A stretch of DNA of 64,000 bases from Streptomyces chrestomyceticus JCM 4735 (GCF_003865135.1 NZ_BHZC01000001.1:8432001-8496000), one strand, 5' to 3'. Shown: positions 44,024-53,114, counted from the stretch's first letter. Numbers and translations: made by a program. The notes: generated by a model from the letters alone, not told the origin.

Positions 44024-44197
44024 TCAGCGCTTGAATGCCTTCCTGGCCTTGGCGGCGGCCTGCTTCAGGTGACCCATCGAGCGGTCCGTCCTGCCTTCGC
44101 GCTGAGTCTGCCCGTTGTGGGTGGTTCGGCCGAGGGTTTCCTTGATCCTGCCTTTGGCTGTCTGTGCTGTGTTCCTGATGGCTTGTCCCATGTTCAT
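44024..44197 (-). CDS. CsbD-like stress protein, 57 residues
   Basis: A small, basic, helical protein: MNMGQAIRNTAQTAKGRIKE, then TLGRTTHNGQTQREGRTDRS and GHLKQAAAKARKAFKR. The GRIKExxG pattern followed by a second similar half is the CsbD signature. In Bacillus and Streptomyces such genes belong to SigB-type general stress regulons. It is followed upstream on the same strand by the SpoIIE phosphatase gene, consistent with a stress-response group. Confidence 0.8.
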   Translation of the reverse strand: MNMGQAIRNTAQTAKGRIKETLGRTTHNGQTQREGRTDRSMGHLKQAAAKARKAFKR

Positions 44198-44288
44198 GGT
44201 GGTCCTCGTCTCGTGGTGTGGCGGCTGTCGCTTCGGGGGCGGGTTGGGTGTTGCGGAAGGTGGTCCGCGGCCTCGTTCGGTGGCGAGA

Positions 44289-45730
44289 TCATGCGTGCTG
44301 TTGTGGACGGGGGCTGCTGGTGTGGGTGGTGCCCGACGCGCCGACGGGGGTGCCGTCGGCTTCCAGGAGGGTGGCACTGAGCGCGAGGAGGGCCACGTCG
44401 TCGGCCGGGCCGACGGGGAATGTCGCCAGCAGGGCGGTGAGGTCGTCGATGACGGCGGCTGCGCGGGGTGCGGTGCTCGTGGCTGCGTGGTGGGTGAGGT
44501 GTGCGGCCAGGCTTTCCTCGTCGAATCGGGCGCCGTGTGAGGTGCGTGAGGCGGTGAGGCCATCGCTGTGCAGCACAAGCGCCTCGCCCGGTGCCAGGTG
44601 CAACGTGCGGGAGGCGGTCGGGGCGTCGGCGAGGGCACCGAGGAGCATGCCGCCGGGCAACTGCACCGGTTCGGCGCGGGGGCGTAGCCCCTGGCGGGCC
44701 GGACGCAGGTGGTATGCGGGAGGGTGGCCGCCTCCGGTCAGGGTGATGGTGAAGCCGCCCGCGGGGTGGGGAGCCAAGGTGCCGAGGATCAGGGTGCACA
44801 GGCGGACGTCGGCGGCCGGGTCTGCCAGCAGGGCCGTGTTGAGCGTCTCCAGAACGGTGCGAGGGTCGGGCTCCAGGAGTGCCGTGGAGCGAAGGGTGTG
44901 GCGGATCATGGAGGTGAGCGCGGCCGCCGTCGCACCTCTGCCGCTCACGTCACCGAGGCAGAAGGCCCACCGGTCGGCGCCGAGGGGGAAGATGTCGTAG
45001 AAGTCGCCGCCGATGTCGTGGAGGGAGGCAGTCGTGTAGTGGCAGGCTGCCTGGAGGCCCGGCACATGGGGGAGGACCGGTGGCAGCAGGGAACTCTGCA
45101 GGGCCGCGGCGAATGCGGCGGTCCGGGCCCGGTCCTGCTCGGCCCGGTCGCGTGCCGCGCGTGCGACCTCCAGCAGTTCGCGTTCCCTGCGCAGCAAGCG
45201 CAGCGCGGACAGCCGCAGTTCCAGTTGGTCCATGACCAGCGTGGCCAGGTCGGTCAGCGCGGCGGACTGCTCGGGCCCGATCCGGTGGGGCCGGGTGTCC
45301 AGGACGTCGACGGCGCCGAGCCGGTGGCCGTCGGGAGTGGTGATCGGTGCGGCGGCATAAAAGCGGATACCGGCAGGGCCGGCCACCATCGGGTGTGCGC
45401 GGGTCAGGGCATCGTGACGGGTGTCGGGGATGACCAGGGGAGTGTCGGAGAGGATCGCCGAGGTGCTCAGACTGGCCTCCCGGCCGGTCTGGGCAGCGCC
45501 TTCCAGCCCGTAGGCAGCCTTGAACCAGACCCGGTCGGAGTCGACGATCGTCACCGTCGCCATCGGGACGTCGAAGAGCCGTCCGGCCAGCGCGGCGATC
45601 CGGTCGAACGCCCCGTCCGGCGGGATCCCCAGGATGTCGTAACGGCGTACCGCCGCGATACGCCGCGCTTCCCGTTCCCGGCTGCCCTCGGAGACGGCTC
45701 CGGGCCCCCGTCCTGTTCGCCGACCGGCAT
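44289..45730 (-). CDS. GAF-SpoIIE (PP2C-type) phosphatase, N-terminus frameshifted
   Basis: About 480 residues when repaired. The main frame has a GAF domain (FDVPMATVTIVDSDRVWFKA; LGAVDVLDTRPHRIGPEQSA), a coiled linker (LELRLSALRLLRRERELLEV) and a SpoIIE PP2C domain with IGGDFYDIFPLGADRWAFCL, GDVSGRGATAA, TLTGGGHPPAY, HSDGLTASR and DDVALLALS, so all metal-binding acids are present. The extreme N-terminus (MPVGEQDGGPEPSPRAA from ATG 45730) is in another frame; one base near 45685-45695 would join it to EGSREREARRIAAVRRYDIL. Such phosphatases reactivate STAS antagonists; one lies nearby at 46373-46753. Confidence 0.8.
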
Positions 45731-45749
45731 GCGCCCACCTCGCTTCGGG

Positions 45750-46376
45750 TCACTCGGGACGCTGCGTACGGGCCTCGTGCGCGAGGCCGTGGCGTTCCCC
45801 CAGGGGCAGCACCAGTGCCCGCAGCGCCGCGGGGCCGGACGGCCTGCGGACCTGCCCGATGTCCTGCCACCCCCACGCCCGAAAGGCACTGTGGGCGGCG
45901 TGGTCGGCCTGATCCACCAAAGTGGCGCCGAGCGAGGCGTGGTTGTCTGCGAGCAACCGTGTCTGCAGCCGCCGGGCGAGGCCGGAGGCGTGTTCGTGCG
46001 GGTGCACCACGGTCTCCGTCACGGCGAAGGTGTGCCCGGAGGAGGTCAGCTGCTCGACGGACCGGGGAAGGCCGCCCTCGAAGCCGATCCACCAAGCCCC
46101 GTCGCGTGCGACGGGGAAGCCGAAGGCGCAGCCTGCCAGGGTGGGCGTCTCGGCGACGAGAAGGGAAAAGCCCGGGCGCCGCACGGAGTCCGCGAGGCGG
46201 CGAAGGAAATCCTCTCTACGGTGGTAGGTCTCGCCGAACGCGGCCTCCGCAGACTCCACGTACAGGTCCGCCAAGTCCTCCCGGAGCGCCTCGGCCTGCC
46301 AGCGGCTCAGGCGGCGCATGCGCACCGCTTCCGGGGCGGACCGCTCCTGGCCCGGCCCGGGGCCGGTGCCCGTCAC
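45750..46376 (-). CDS. GNAT-family N-acetyltransferase
   Basis: A 208-residue protein with a GNAT fold: LADLYVESAEAAFGETYHRR at the front, LLVAETPTLAGCAFGFPVAR (strand pair), and TFAVTETVVHPHEHASGLAR followed by RLQTRLLADNHASLGATLVD, where the acetyl-CoA loop is HEHASGLARRLQ. The substrate is unknown. GTG 46376 overlaps the STAS stop (GTGA), so it is translated together with the STAS gene. Its stop is 20 bp before the SpoIIE gene start, making a STAS, GNAT, SpoIIE operon. Confidence 0.83.
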   Translation of the reverse strand: MTGTGPGPGQERSAPEAVRMRRLSRWQAEALREDLADLYVESAEAAFGETYHRREDFLRRLADSVRRPGFSLLVAETPTLAGCAFGFPVARDGAWWIGFEGGLPRSVEQLTSSGHTFAVTETVVHPHEHASGLARRLQTRLLADNHASLGATLVDQADHAAHSAFRAWGWQDIGQVRRPSGPAALRALVLPLGERHGLAHEARTQRPE

Positions 46377-46753
46377 GGTGCACCTGCCGAAAGGGGAGCG
46401 GGCCACGGTGCCGGCGTGCTCTCGCGGTGACTCGCAGGAACGCCGCTCAGCAGCAGGGTGAAGTCACTGTGCGAGAGAATGCGTCGCAGCGCGAGCGGCG
46501 GATGATGCAGTCGCAGGGTTCCGCCTCTCCGCGTGGCCTGCGCGGCAGCGTGCAGGAAGGCGTTGAGCCCGCTCACGTCGCAGAAGGTGACGGCAGTCAG
46601 GTCGACGTCGATGGTGCGGATACCGCCGTACAGGCACTCCCGCAGGGACGCGGTGACCAAAGGCGCCGTCGACAGGTCGATCTCACCGGACAGAGTGATC
46701 AGTGCACGGTTTCGCTTGTCGTGCCGGTAGACGTTCAGATCGGGCAGGGACAT
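46373..46753 (-). CDS. STAS-domain anti-sigma factor antagonist
   Basis: A 126-residue single-domain protein: ALITLSGEIDLSTAPLVTAS, GIRTIDVDLTAVTFCDVSGL then NAFLHAAAQATRRGGTLRLH. The CDVSGLNAF serine is the canonical phosphorylation site. ATG 46753 follows GGAGGCGCC. It is the first gene of an operon with a GNAT and a SpoIIE phosphatase, which fits a partner-switching branch in which the phosphatase activates this antagonist. The matching kinase was not found nearby. Confidence 0.9.
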   Translation of the reverse strand: MSLPDLNVYRHDKRNRALITLSGEIDLSTAPLVTASLRECLYGGIRTIDVDLTAVTFCDVSGLNAFLHAAAQATRRGGTLRLHHPPLALRRILSHSDFTLLLSGVPASHRESTPAPWPAPLSAGAP

Positions 46754-46770
46754 GGCGCCTCCGGTTCCGG

Positions 46771-46885
46771 GCGACCGGGCCGGGACGGGGGCGGTTCGGG
46801 CCGAGATCCCGGCAGGGATGTGCGCTCAGCAGCAACGCGCCGTCGGGGTCTGGAACGTCGACGTCTTGATGTGAGGGTAACCCCG
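46771..46885. repeat. Dispersed repeat, copy B (STAS upstream region)
   Basis: Similar over about 110 bp to 29425-29535, immediately upstream of the STAS gene start. It probably contains that gene's promoter. The two copies are unrelated outside this stretch as far as I can see. Confidence 0.55.
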
Positions 46886-47065
46886 GGCTCAGCGGTCCGG
46901 GAGCTGCGAGGGGCATCAAAACCCGTACGGCCGAGAGGAGTCCGGGTATGGCGGTAACGGGGCGCTCGGGGGCGCGACAGCGCACCAGCCGGGGGTCCGG
47001 CCGGGCCGCGCCCGAACGGCACGGCAGGCCCGGTCACAGGCCCGCCGCGTTGCGCTGTTCTCCTG

Positions 47066-47344
47066 TCAGGACCTCCGGCCCTTGAAGGAGCCGGTGACCC
47101 TGCGCCGCGGGCGCAGGCGCCCGCGGCCTCCGTCCCTGTGGTCCCGGCGCGTGTGCACGGCGGGAGGGGTGGTGGTGACCGGCTGCGACCGGGTGGGCTC
47201 GTGGGAGCCGCGGCGGTCCGGAAGGCGGCGGCTGTACCGGTGCAGCGCGATCCGGTCGTTGTGCTGGGCGTTCAGAAGATGGATCACGAATACTCCCAGA
47301 GCGATCATCGCGAGTATGACGGTGACGGTGATGCCGTTGCCCAT
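47066..47344 (-). CDS. Single-pass membrane protein, 92 residues, unrecognised
   Basis: One N-terminal membrane span (GITVTVILAMIALGVFVIHL) followed by a basic, Arg/Pro/Thr-rich cytoplasmic tail that ends FKGRRS. ATG 47344 has an excellent GGAGGTGA site. It begins seven bases after the DUF5994 gene stop and is surely co-transcribed with it. No family is recognised. Confidence 0.75.
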   Translation of the reverse strand: MGNGITVTVILAMIALGVFVIHLLNAQHNDRIALHRYSRRLPDRRGSHEPTRSQPVTTTPPAVHTRRDHRDGGRGRLRPRRRVTGSFKGRRS

Positions 47345-47351
47345 GGCCGCG

Positions 47352-47918
47352 TCACCTCCTGTCGGCCGTGGAATCGCGCGCGGCCATGGCGCCGCCCTCC
47401 GCTTCCCATGTCTCGGTGCGGCCCGGCGGGGCCGACTCGGCAGGGGCCGAGGGGTGACGGGCCGACTCGGCCGCCATGAGTTCGCTGCCCGTTCGGGCGG
47501 TGCGCGGATCCGAAGCGGCGTCCATGAGCCGTGCGGCGGCGGCCGCGCAGGTCTCCGGAGGGACGATCAACAGGTCCCAGCGCCCGACGCGGTAGGAGAG
47601 CAACAGGAGCTGATGCGGGTCCTGTTCGTCGGTGAACCAGCCCACCTTGATCACACGGCCGTTGGCGGGGATCGTGCGTGGCACGACCGGCCAGTGCGTC
47701 GGGTTGACCGTGATGCGCGTGATGCGGCCCCACAGCGGGTCCAGCTGTTCGGCGAGGGCGGGAAGCTCATGTGCGAGGTCACGCGAGCGTGGCCACCAGG
47801 CGCCGTCGAGCAGCCCGGTCTGCGGGCCCGAGGGCTTGAGGGAGAGGCGGACCGGCGGGTGGCCGGAGGGGCTGACGGCCGGCGCGGCCGGCGGGGGGCG
47901 TTCGGTGATCACCGTCAT
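47352..47918 (-). CDS. DUF5994 family protein, copy 3
   Basis: A 188-residue paralogue of 23608-24075 and 25933-26490. It shares DGAWWPRSRDLAHELPALAE, LWGRITRITVNPTHWPVVPR and VGRWDLLIVPPETCAAAAAR; copy 2 is closest (TDEQDPHQLLLLSYRVG compares with RDEQDPHELFLASYTVG). It begins MTVITERPPP, much like MTVLAEPTPL of copy 2. It sits in the stress-gene group with STAS, SpoIIE and CsbD-like genes rather than with desaturases. Confidence 0.85.
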   Translation of the reverse strand: MTVITERPPPAAPAVSPSGHPPVRLSLKPSGPQTGLLDGAWWPRSRDLAHELPALAEQLDPLWGRITRITVNPTHWPVVPRTIPANGRVIKVGWFTDEQDPHQLLLLSYRVGRWDLLIVPPETCAAAAARLMDAASDPRTARTGSELMAAESARHPSAPAESAPPGRTETWEAEGGAMAARDSTADRR

Positions 47919-48593
47919 GGTGTCGACCCGTCCCCGGGCCCGGCGTGCCCGGCCCGGTGCTTGGAACCGAGAGAGATACCGGCAAGGAAGCCGGTCAGGA
48001 AATGCTCTCGGTATCATCGAGCGTACTCCGTCGGCAGCGCTGACCACGACTGTCGACGGCTGGAGCTCTGGGCAGAGAGCTGACCAGGGGAGCGGTGGTC
48101 CAAGAGTGGGCTGGTCACCTCGAGGGCTCCTCGTACGCGGGCTCCGTTGCCCGTGCCGTTCTCGGCGAAGCACCACACCGGGGCCGCCCCGGGCGAGGTC
48201 GCGTGATGACCACGAACACACTCGGTCCGCCGGTAATCGGCAAACGGGCCTTCCGGCCCCGGACGTCCCAGCAACAGCTGCCGCACTCGGGTGCGGACGG
48301 TGCGCCTTGACCGTTGATCCTCTGCTGCCCGTGATGCTGCCGGACGGTGCCCGAGCCCATCAGGCGGGCCCAGGGGTAGCCGTAGTGAGGAGGGAGACGA
48401 CTCCTCGCCACGACGGTACCTTCGACGGCACGTAGTGGCCGAGGTTGCGGGATCTCGAGACCGAGCCGCCCGGCTCGATGCGCGTGCTGACCGAGCGGCT
48501 GGGTTGCTTCGCACGTCCCGGACTGGATGCGAGCGCCTGGGACACGCACCCGCACCACCCTGGCGCGCCGTGAAGTGCCCCCAGTCCTGCCCG
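47919..48593. other. Gene-free interval
   Basis: No frame has a recognisable domain or a credible start. Local short inverted repeats (for example GAGCTCT near 48072) are present but none is long. Promoters for DUF5994 copy 3 are expected at its right-hand edge near 47930-48010, where the sequence becomes AT-richer. Confidence 0.4.
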
Positions 48594-49301
48594 TCAGGCC
48601 CGGAGCTCTTTCAAAGTGACGTTCCTGCCTTTGGTCAAAAGCCAGAGCATCAGCAGGAACTCACCGATAAAGGCGAACATCGCGACCTCGGCCGAATAGT
48701 CGGCAGACAACAGTATGCCGAAGCTGTCCACCAGGTAGCCGAGCCCAGCGATCACCAGCAGCGCCCCCAGGACCTTGGGTACATACTCTGACCTGTATGC
48801 AAGAAACCCGAGCGTCAGCAGGTGGAAGGCAAACAGAATGAGACCGGAATTCCAGGTGTCGTGAAAAGCGTCTATCTTGACCAGGGCTTCCGCATGCGAG
48901 CGACTCACGCCGTGAAGCCCTCTGCCCACGTCATCGCCGACGAGCGAAGGAACTCCTGCCAGTTGACCTACAGCAACCATGAGCACCGCTGCGTATGCGA
49001 GCCTGAACCACGCGGCAAGCGCGGACAAACCCTTGTGGGCCGGCGTGAAGAAGGCCAGTAGTGCCCAGGCCACTATGACATCGAGAACAGCCACCAACGC
49101 CAGAGCGGCGACACCGTAACGGAACATCACCACAGAACCATGTATGTCGTGTGCTGTCTTCTCGGCATCGCCTTCAGTGACGAGTCCTTCCACTACGGCG
49201 AAATTGGCAAAGACGGCCAGAGCTGACATCGTCACCAACCCGACCCCCGCAGTCAGGGCTGCCTTGCGCATCTCTGTGTTCGCCGGCACCACGGTCGCCA
49301 T
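48594..49301 (-). CDS. DUF4386 family membrane protein, copy 1
   Basis: A 235-residue protein with six predicted membrane spans (ALTAGVGLVTMSALAVFANF; VAALALVAVLDVIVAWALLA; SGLILFAFHLLTLGFLAYRS; VLGALLVIAGLGYLVDSFGI). The pattern, including DTWNSGLILFAFHLL and YVPKVLGALLVIAGLGYLVD, is the DUF4386 signature. Function is unknown. Codon third positions are less GC-rich than in neighbours, a sign of possible transfer together with the next gene. Confidence 0.85.
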   Translation of the reverse strand: MATVVPANTEMRKAALTAGVGLVTMSALAVFANFAVVEGLVTEGDAEKTAHDIHGSVVMFRYGVAALALVAVLDVIVAWALLAFFTPAHKGLSALAAWFRLAYAAVLMVAVGQLAGVPSLVGDDVGRGLHGVSRSHAEALVKIDAFHDTWNSGLILFAFHLLTLGFLAYRSEYVPKVLGALLVIAGLGYLVDSFGILLSADYSAEVAMFAFIGEFLLMLWLLTKGRNVTLKELRA

Positions 49302-49365
49302 GATCCCCTCTCATGCGGATGCCTCGACCGGGCGGTCTCTGGCTGCTGCATTTCGGCAAGAGACG

Positions 49366-50001
49366 TCACCCGCCAGGGCTGTCGGACGCCACACCCGGAC
49401 GATTCCCCTGCGGACGGGCGCACTGTTCGACGGAGCGGAAACCCCTGAAGATCAGCAGCAACGGGAGCAGCACTTCGAACAGGCCGCCAGGTACGAGGAA
49501 CACGGCACCGGCACCGGAATCGAGATTGATCGCTCCCAGCGCATCGGCCAGTACCCCTGCCAGCAGAGCGGCGTAGCCCGCGACTCCCAGCAGCGACAGC
49601 CACTTGGCAACCAACCCGGAGCGCAGCAAAAGGTGGGACAGGATGAGTCCGCCGGTGCCGGACAAGGTGTACACAAGCAGGTCGTATTTCTCGAACTGGC
49701 TGCGGCTCGTCAGGAAGTAAGCTCCGATGGCGATGATCGCCATGCCCTCCACCACTCTGAGGAGGAGATAGCCCGCAGACAGGTACTTCCCGTGTGGCTT
49801 AAGAACGGGGAACAGTGCGATGCCGATCGAGGCGACCGCTAGGGCCGTGTACCACTGCAAAAACACTCCGACAAACAGCGTCCCGCTGCTTGACTCCCCC
49901 TCGGAGAAGTAAGCTTGCACGAGGGAACTGCCAGCGGCAAAAGTGACCGTCGAGGAGATGAAGAGCAGCCCCACCAGGACGGCAGTCTTCCTCTGCGGCA
50001 T
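49366..50001 (-). CDS. DUF4386 family membrane protein, copy 2
   Basis: A 211-residue protein with six spans (TAVLVGLLFISSTVTFAAGS; GVFLQWYTALAVASIGIALF; YLLLRVVEGMAIIAIGAYFL; AKWLSLLGVAGYAALLAGVL). RVVEGMAIIAIGAYFLTSRS and GLFEVLLPLLLIFRGF are typical of DUF4386. It lies 64 bp upstream of copy 1 on the same strand; the two may form a heteromeric membrane complex. Start ATG 50001 follows GAGGAGAAAC. GC content is lower than in the surroundings. Confidence 0.85.
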   Translation of the reverse strand: MPQRKTAVLVGLLFISSTVTFAAGSSLVQAYFSEGESSSGTLFVGVFLQWYTALAVASIGIALFPVLKPHGKYLSAGYLLLRVVEGMAIIAIGAYFLTSRSQFEKYDLLVYTLSGTGGLILSHLLLRSGLVAKWLSLLGVAGYAALLAGVLADALGAINLDSGAGAVFLVPGGLFEVLLPLLLIFRGFRSVEQCARPQGNRPGVASDSPGG

Positions 50002-50600
50002 ACCTGTTTCTCCTCTGCGCTGCGCACACGGGAACTCGGCCGGAGGCTGTCGGCAACCGGTGCCGGGCGTGTCGGGCTACTGCGGATTCCGGCACCCGCC
50101 CTCCGTCGACCACGGTAGCGCCCACCAACACGGTAGGCGCCCCTCCGTCATGGGCGCCCTGCAAAGCGTTTCCGGCGATCTCGACAGCGGTGATGCGATG
50201 ACCATCCCGCGGTCTGCGCTGCCGTAGCGTGAGCGGAACCCGTCCACCTGAGCACTGGCTGCCCTCGGCCCCGGCTCTGCCCTGGCCGCGCGCCCCGGTA
50301 CGCCACCAGCGTCACCGTCAGCGGCGGCTCCTGCGGCTGCTTCTTCGAACCTGCAGGAGCCTGGTGGCGGCCCGGCACCGGAGCTGTCGGTCGCCTGCGC
50401 GGAGGGCCCGTGCTCCGGGGGCCAGTACCCACTTGAGAAGCAGCGCGTCGCGCGCGTACAGCGGCTGCCGGACCTCAACCTTGACATCGCGGTGGACCCT
50501 TTCGGTCTCCGTGCAGGCGCGCTCCTGGGCCGATGGCCATGCCGCACGGCTTCCTGGGCACACGACGGTCCGGACGCGGGCAAGCACCGTTGCAGTACTA
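50002..50600. other. Gene-free interval left of the IS630-type element
   Basis: Open frames here are Arg/Pro/Ala-rich and unrecognised. One minus-strand stretch (VRQPLYARDALLLKWVLAPG, about 50400-50480) looks more protein-like but has no identifiable ends, and could be a fragment cut off by the insertion. Confidence 0.4.
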
Positions 50601-51723
50601 GTGACCTGAGTCGGAGATTCGTCGTTGGTTGGGTATGAGTCGTCCGGGTCCGAAGATTGCGCCGTTGTCGGTCACTGATGCCCAGCGGGCTGTGCTGGAA
50701 GGCTGGGTGCGTCGGCGTACGACGGCTCAGGCGCTGGCTCAGCGGTCGCGGATCGTGCTGGAGTGTGCCGAGGGGCGCTCGATCCTGGAAGTGTCGCGCC
50801 GGCTGCGGATCGCCCCGGACACGGTCCGCACCTGGCGGCGCCGTTTTCTGGAGCGCGGGCTGGACGGCTTGTGCGACGAGCCGCGGCCGGGTGTCCCGCG
50901 CAAAATCACCGACGCGGATGTCGAGCGGGTGATCGTCAAGACGCTGGAGGAGAGGCCGAAGAACGCCACCCACTGGTCGACGAGGTCGATGGCGGCGGCC
51001 ACGGGCATGTCGCAGTCGGCCGTTTCGCGGATCTGGCGGGCGTTCGCCCTGGCCCCGCACCGCACGCAGACGTTCAAGCTGTCCACCGATCCGTTGTTCA
51101 TCGACAAGGTCCGCGATGTAGTGGGGCTCTACCTCGATCCGCCGGAGAAGGCCCTGGTGCTGTGTGTGGACGAGAAGTCGCAGATCCAGGCGCTGGACCG
51201 GTCCCAGCCGGTCCTGCCGATGATGCCCGGGGTGCCCGAGCGGCGCAGTCACGACTATGTCCGGGCCGGCACCACGACGTTGTTCGCCGCCCTGGAGGTG
51301 GCGAGCGGGAAGGTCTTCGGCTCGCTGCACCGCCGGCACCGGGCCGTGGAGTTCAAGAAGTTCCTGGCCAGGCTGGACAAGGAGGTCCCGGCCGGCCTCG
51401 GCGTGCATCTGATCCTCGACAACTACGCGACGCACAAGACGCCCGCGGTCAAGACGTGGCTGCTGGCGCACCCGCGCTTCCACCTGCACTTCACCCCCAC
51501 CAGCGCGTCCTGGCTCAACCTGGTCGAGCGCTGGTTCGCCGAACTGACACAGAAGAAGCTCAAGCGCGGCGTCCACCGCTCCGTCCAGGCCCTCGAACGC
51601 GACATCCGGGCCTGGCTGGCCGACTGGAACGAGCACCCACGCCCCTTCCTCTGGACCAAATCCGCCGACGAGATCCTCGACAAAGTCGCCGCCTACTGCC
51701 ACCGGATCTCTGACTCAGGTCAC
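50601..51723 (+). mobile_element. IS630-type insertion sequence
   Basis: Near-perfect terminal inverted repeats: CTAGTGACCTGAGTC at 50598 and its complement ending at 51726, with 22 of 24 positions matching when extended. TA dinucleotides at both ends (50599-50600 and 51724-51725) fit the TA target duplication of this family. The transposase stop TAG lies in the right-end repeat. Confidence 0.85.
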
Positions 51724-51726
51724 TAG
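50635..51726 (+). CDS. IS630-family transposase
   Basis: A 363-residue DDE transposase. The N-terminal helix-turn-helix region (ILEVSRRLRIAPDTVRTWRR) is followed by the DDE_3 catalytic domain: LCVDEKSQIQALDRSQPVLP (first Asp), HLILDNYATHKTPAVKTWLL (second Asp) and SASWLNLVERWFAELTQKKL (Glu). It is full length and intact, so the element could be active. ATG 50635 follows GGTTGGGT; ATG 50629-region alternatives give the same frame. Confidence 0.93.
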   Translation: MSRPGPKIAPLSVTDAQRAVLEGWVRRRTTAQALAQRSRIVLECAEGRSILEVSRRLRIAPDTVRTWRRRFLERGLDGLCDEPRPGVPRKITDADVERVIVKTLEERPKNATHWSTRSMAAATGMSQSAVSRIWRAFALAPHRTQTFKLSTDPLFIDKVRDVVGLYLDPPEKALVLCVDEKSQIQALDRSQPVLPMMPGVPERRSHDYVRAGTTTLFAALEVASGKVFGSLHRRHRAVEFKKFLARLDKEVPAGLGVHLILDNYATHKTPAVKTWLLAHPRFHLHFTPTSASWLNLVERWFAELTQKKLKRGVHRSVQALERDIRAWLADWNEHPRPFLWTKSADEILDKVAAYCHRISDSGH

Positions 51727-52728
51727 GCACTGTTTCTCGGATCTCCTTACGGGAGTGAGGCGTTGGGGCCAGGCTGTATGCATGGGACGCGGAGACCTGA
51801 CGAACGCGGAGTGGGACCGGCTGGAAGCGTTCCTGCCTCGTGGCGGTGCGCGCGGAGGCCGGTGGAGTGATCACCGGCGGGTGATCAACGGGGTGCTGTA
51901 CCGGGTGCGTACGGGGGTGCAGTGGCGGGATCTGCCGGAGCGGTTCGGGCCGTGGGAGACGGTCTACAAGCGTCATCGCCGCTGGTCGGCGGACGGGACG
52001 TGGAAGATGCTGCTGTCGAAGGTCCAGGCCGCCGAGGACGCGGCCGGCCGGATCGACTGGGACGTGCCGGTGGACTCCACCGCGGTGCGAGCGCACCAGC
52101 ACGCCGCCGGCGCGAGGAAGGCTCCGCCCGCCGTGGATGGTCAAAAGGGGGACGGGCGGGGGACGAACCAGGCCGATCCGGTCCTGTCGAAGCTGGCCGT
52201 CCGGCTGGTGGAGGTGGTCAGCTCGGCGAGTGCCTGGGACGCTCCCGAGGTGGCTTCACCACCAAAATCCACCTCGCCGCCGACGGACGATGCCGGCCGC
52301 TCGCCCTCGTCCTGACCCCCGGACACCACGGTGACGGCCCCCAGCTCGAGCGGGTACTGGAACAGGTGTCCGTGCCCCGCACCACAGTGGGGCACCCCCG
52401 CACCCGGCCTGACCACGTCCTGGCCGACAAGGCCTACACCTCTCGAAGAAACCGGAGCTACCTGCGGCGACGTGGCATCCGGCACACCATCCCCGAACGG
52501 GCCGAACAGCGCAGACACCGCCTCAACCGAGGCTCCCGAGGCGGCCGGCCCACCGGCTTCGACGCAGAGCGCTACAAGAAACGCAACACCGTCGAACGCG
52601 CCGTCAACCGCCTGAAAGGCTTCCGCGGTGTCGCCACCCGCTACGAGAAACGCGCCTACATCTACTTCGGCACCGTCACCCTCGCAGCCCTCATCATCTG
52701 GCTCCGCACATGATCCGAGAAACAGTGC
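51727..52728 (+). mobile_element. IS5-type (IS427 group) element inserted at the IS630 right end
   Basis: Inverted ends GGCACTGTTTCTCGGATC (51727-51744, first 17 matching) and its complement at 52712-52728, flanked on both sides by CTAG (51723-51726 and 52729-52732). The left CTAG is made of the last base of the IS630-type element, its TA duplication and one flank base, so this element landed exactly on the older element's border. Confidence 0.85.
51782..52713 (+). CDS. IS5/IS427-group transposase encoded in two frames
   Basis: Frame one (ATG 51782 to stop 52315) gives MGRGDLTNAEWDRLEAFLPR and GVLYRVRTGVQWRDLPERFG then VDSTAVRAHQHAAGAR (first catalytic Asp). The second frame, -1 relative to it, gives GRSRGGFTTKIHLAADGRCR, HVLADKAYTSRRNRSYLRRR (second Asp) and RNTVERAVNRLKGFRGVATR (Glu) to stop 52713. 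Two-frame coding by programmed -1 slippage is normal in this group; A4G5 at 52143-52151 is a possible slippery site. A simple inactivating frameshift is the alternative. Confidence 0.85.
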
Positions 52729-52868
52729 CTAGGGGGCTATCGACGCACTCGACGGCTTCCGGGCCGTGGAATTACGGTAGGAACGAGGAGTGTTTGTCGG
52801 TCGCGGCACGGCCAGCTTCGCTGCAATCCGGTTGTGGATCCATCAGTGATCCGCCCGCCTGTCCCTGA

Positions 52869-53114
52869 CTACCGAGCGTACGGTGTGCCGATGCCGTCGA
52901 TGCCGTGCACGTTGACGCTGGGGGCCAAGGCGTTGCCTTGGCCGCTCATGAGCGAGTCCCCGAACACTGCCAGGTTTTGATTGAAGGACTCATCGCGGTT
53001 TTGCCCTCCATTGTTTCCGAGGCCCAGGATGCCGGAAGCCTGGGCCGTGCCGGTGACGGCCAGTGCAGCCCCGGCGAGGGCGAGGGTGGTAAGGGCACGC
53101 GTGGTGGTGTTCAT
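52869..53114 (-). CDS. Small secreted protein, 81 residues
   Basis: A clear signal peptide (MNTTTRALTTLALAGAALAV, cleaved after TGTAQA) precedes a short mature part rich in Gly/Asn: SGILGLGNNGGQNRDESFNQ then NLAVFGDSLMSGQGNALAPS and VHGIDGIGTPYAR. The NQN/SFNQ and GDSLMSGQGN segments resemble surface proteins such as rodlins only loosely. ATG 53114 has AAGGTCGTTATC upstream, a weak site. A cell-surface role is plausible but unproven. Confidence 0.75.
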   Translation of the reverse strand: MNTTTRALTTLALAGAALAVTGTAQASGILGLGNNGGQNRDESFNQNLAVFGDSLMSGQGNALAPSVNVHGIDGIGTPYAR

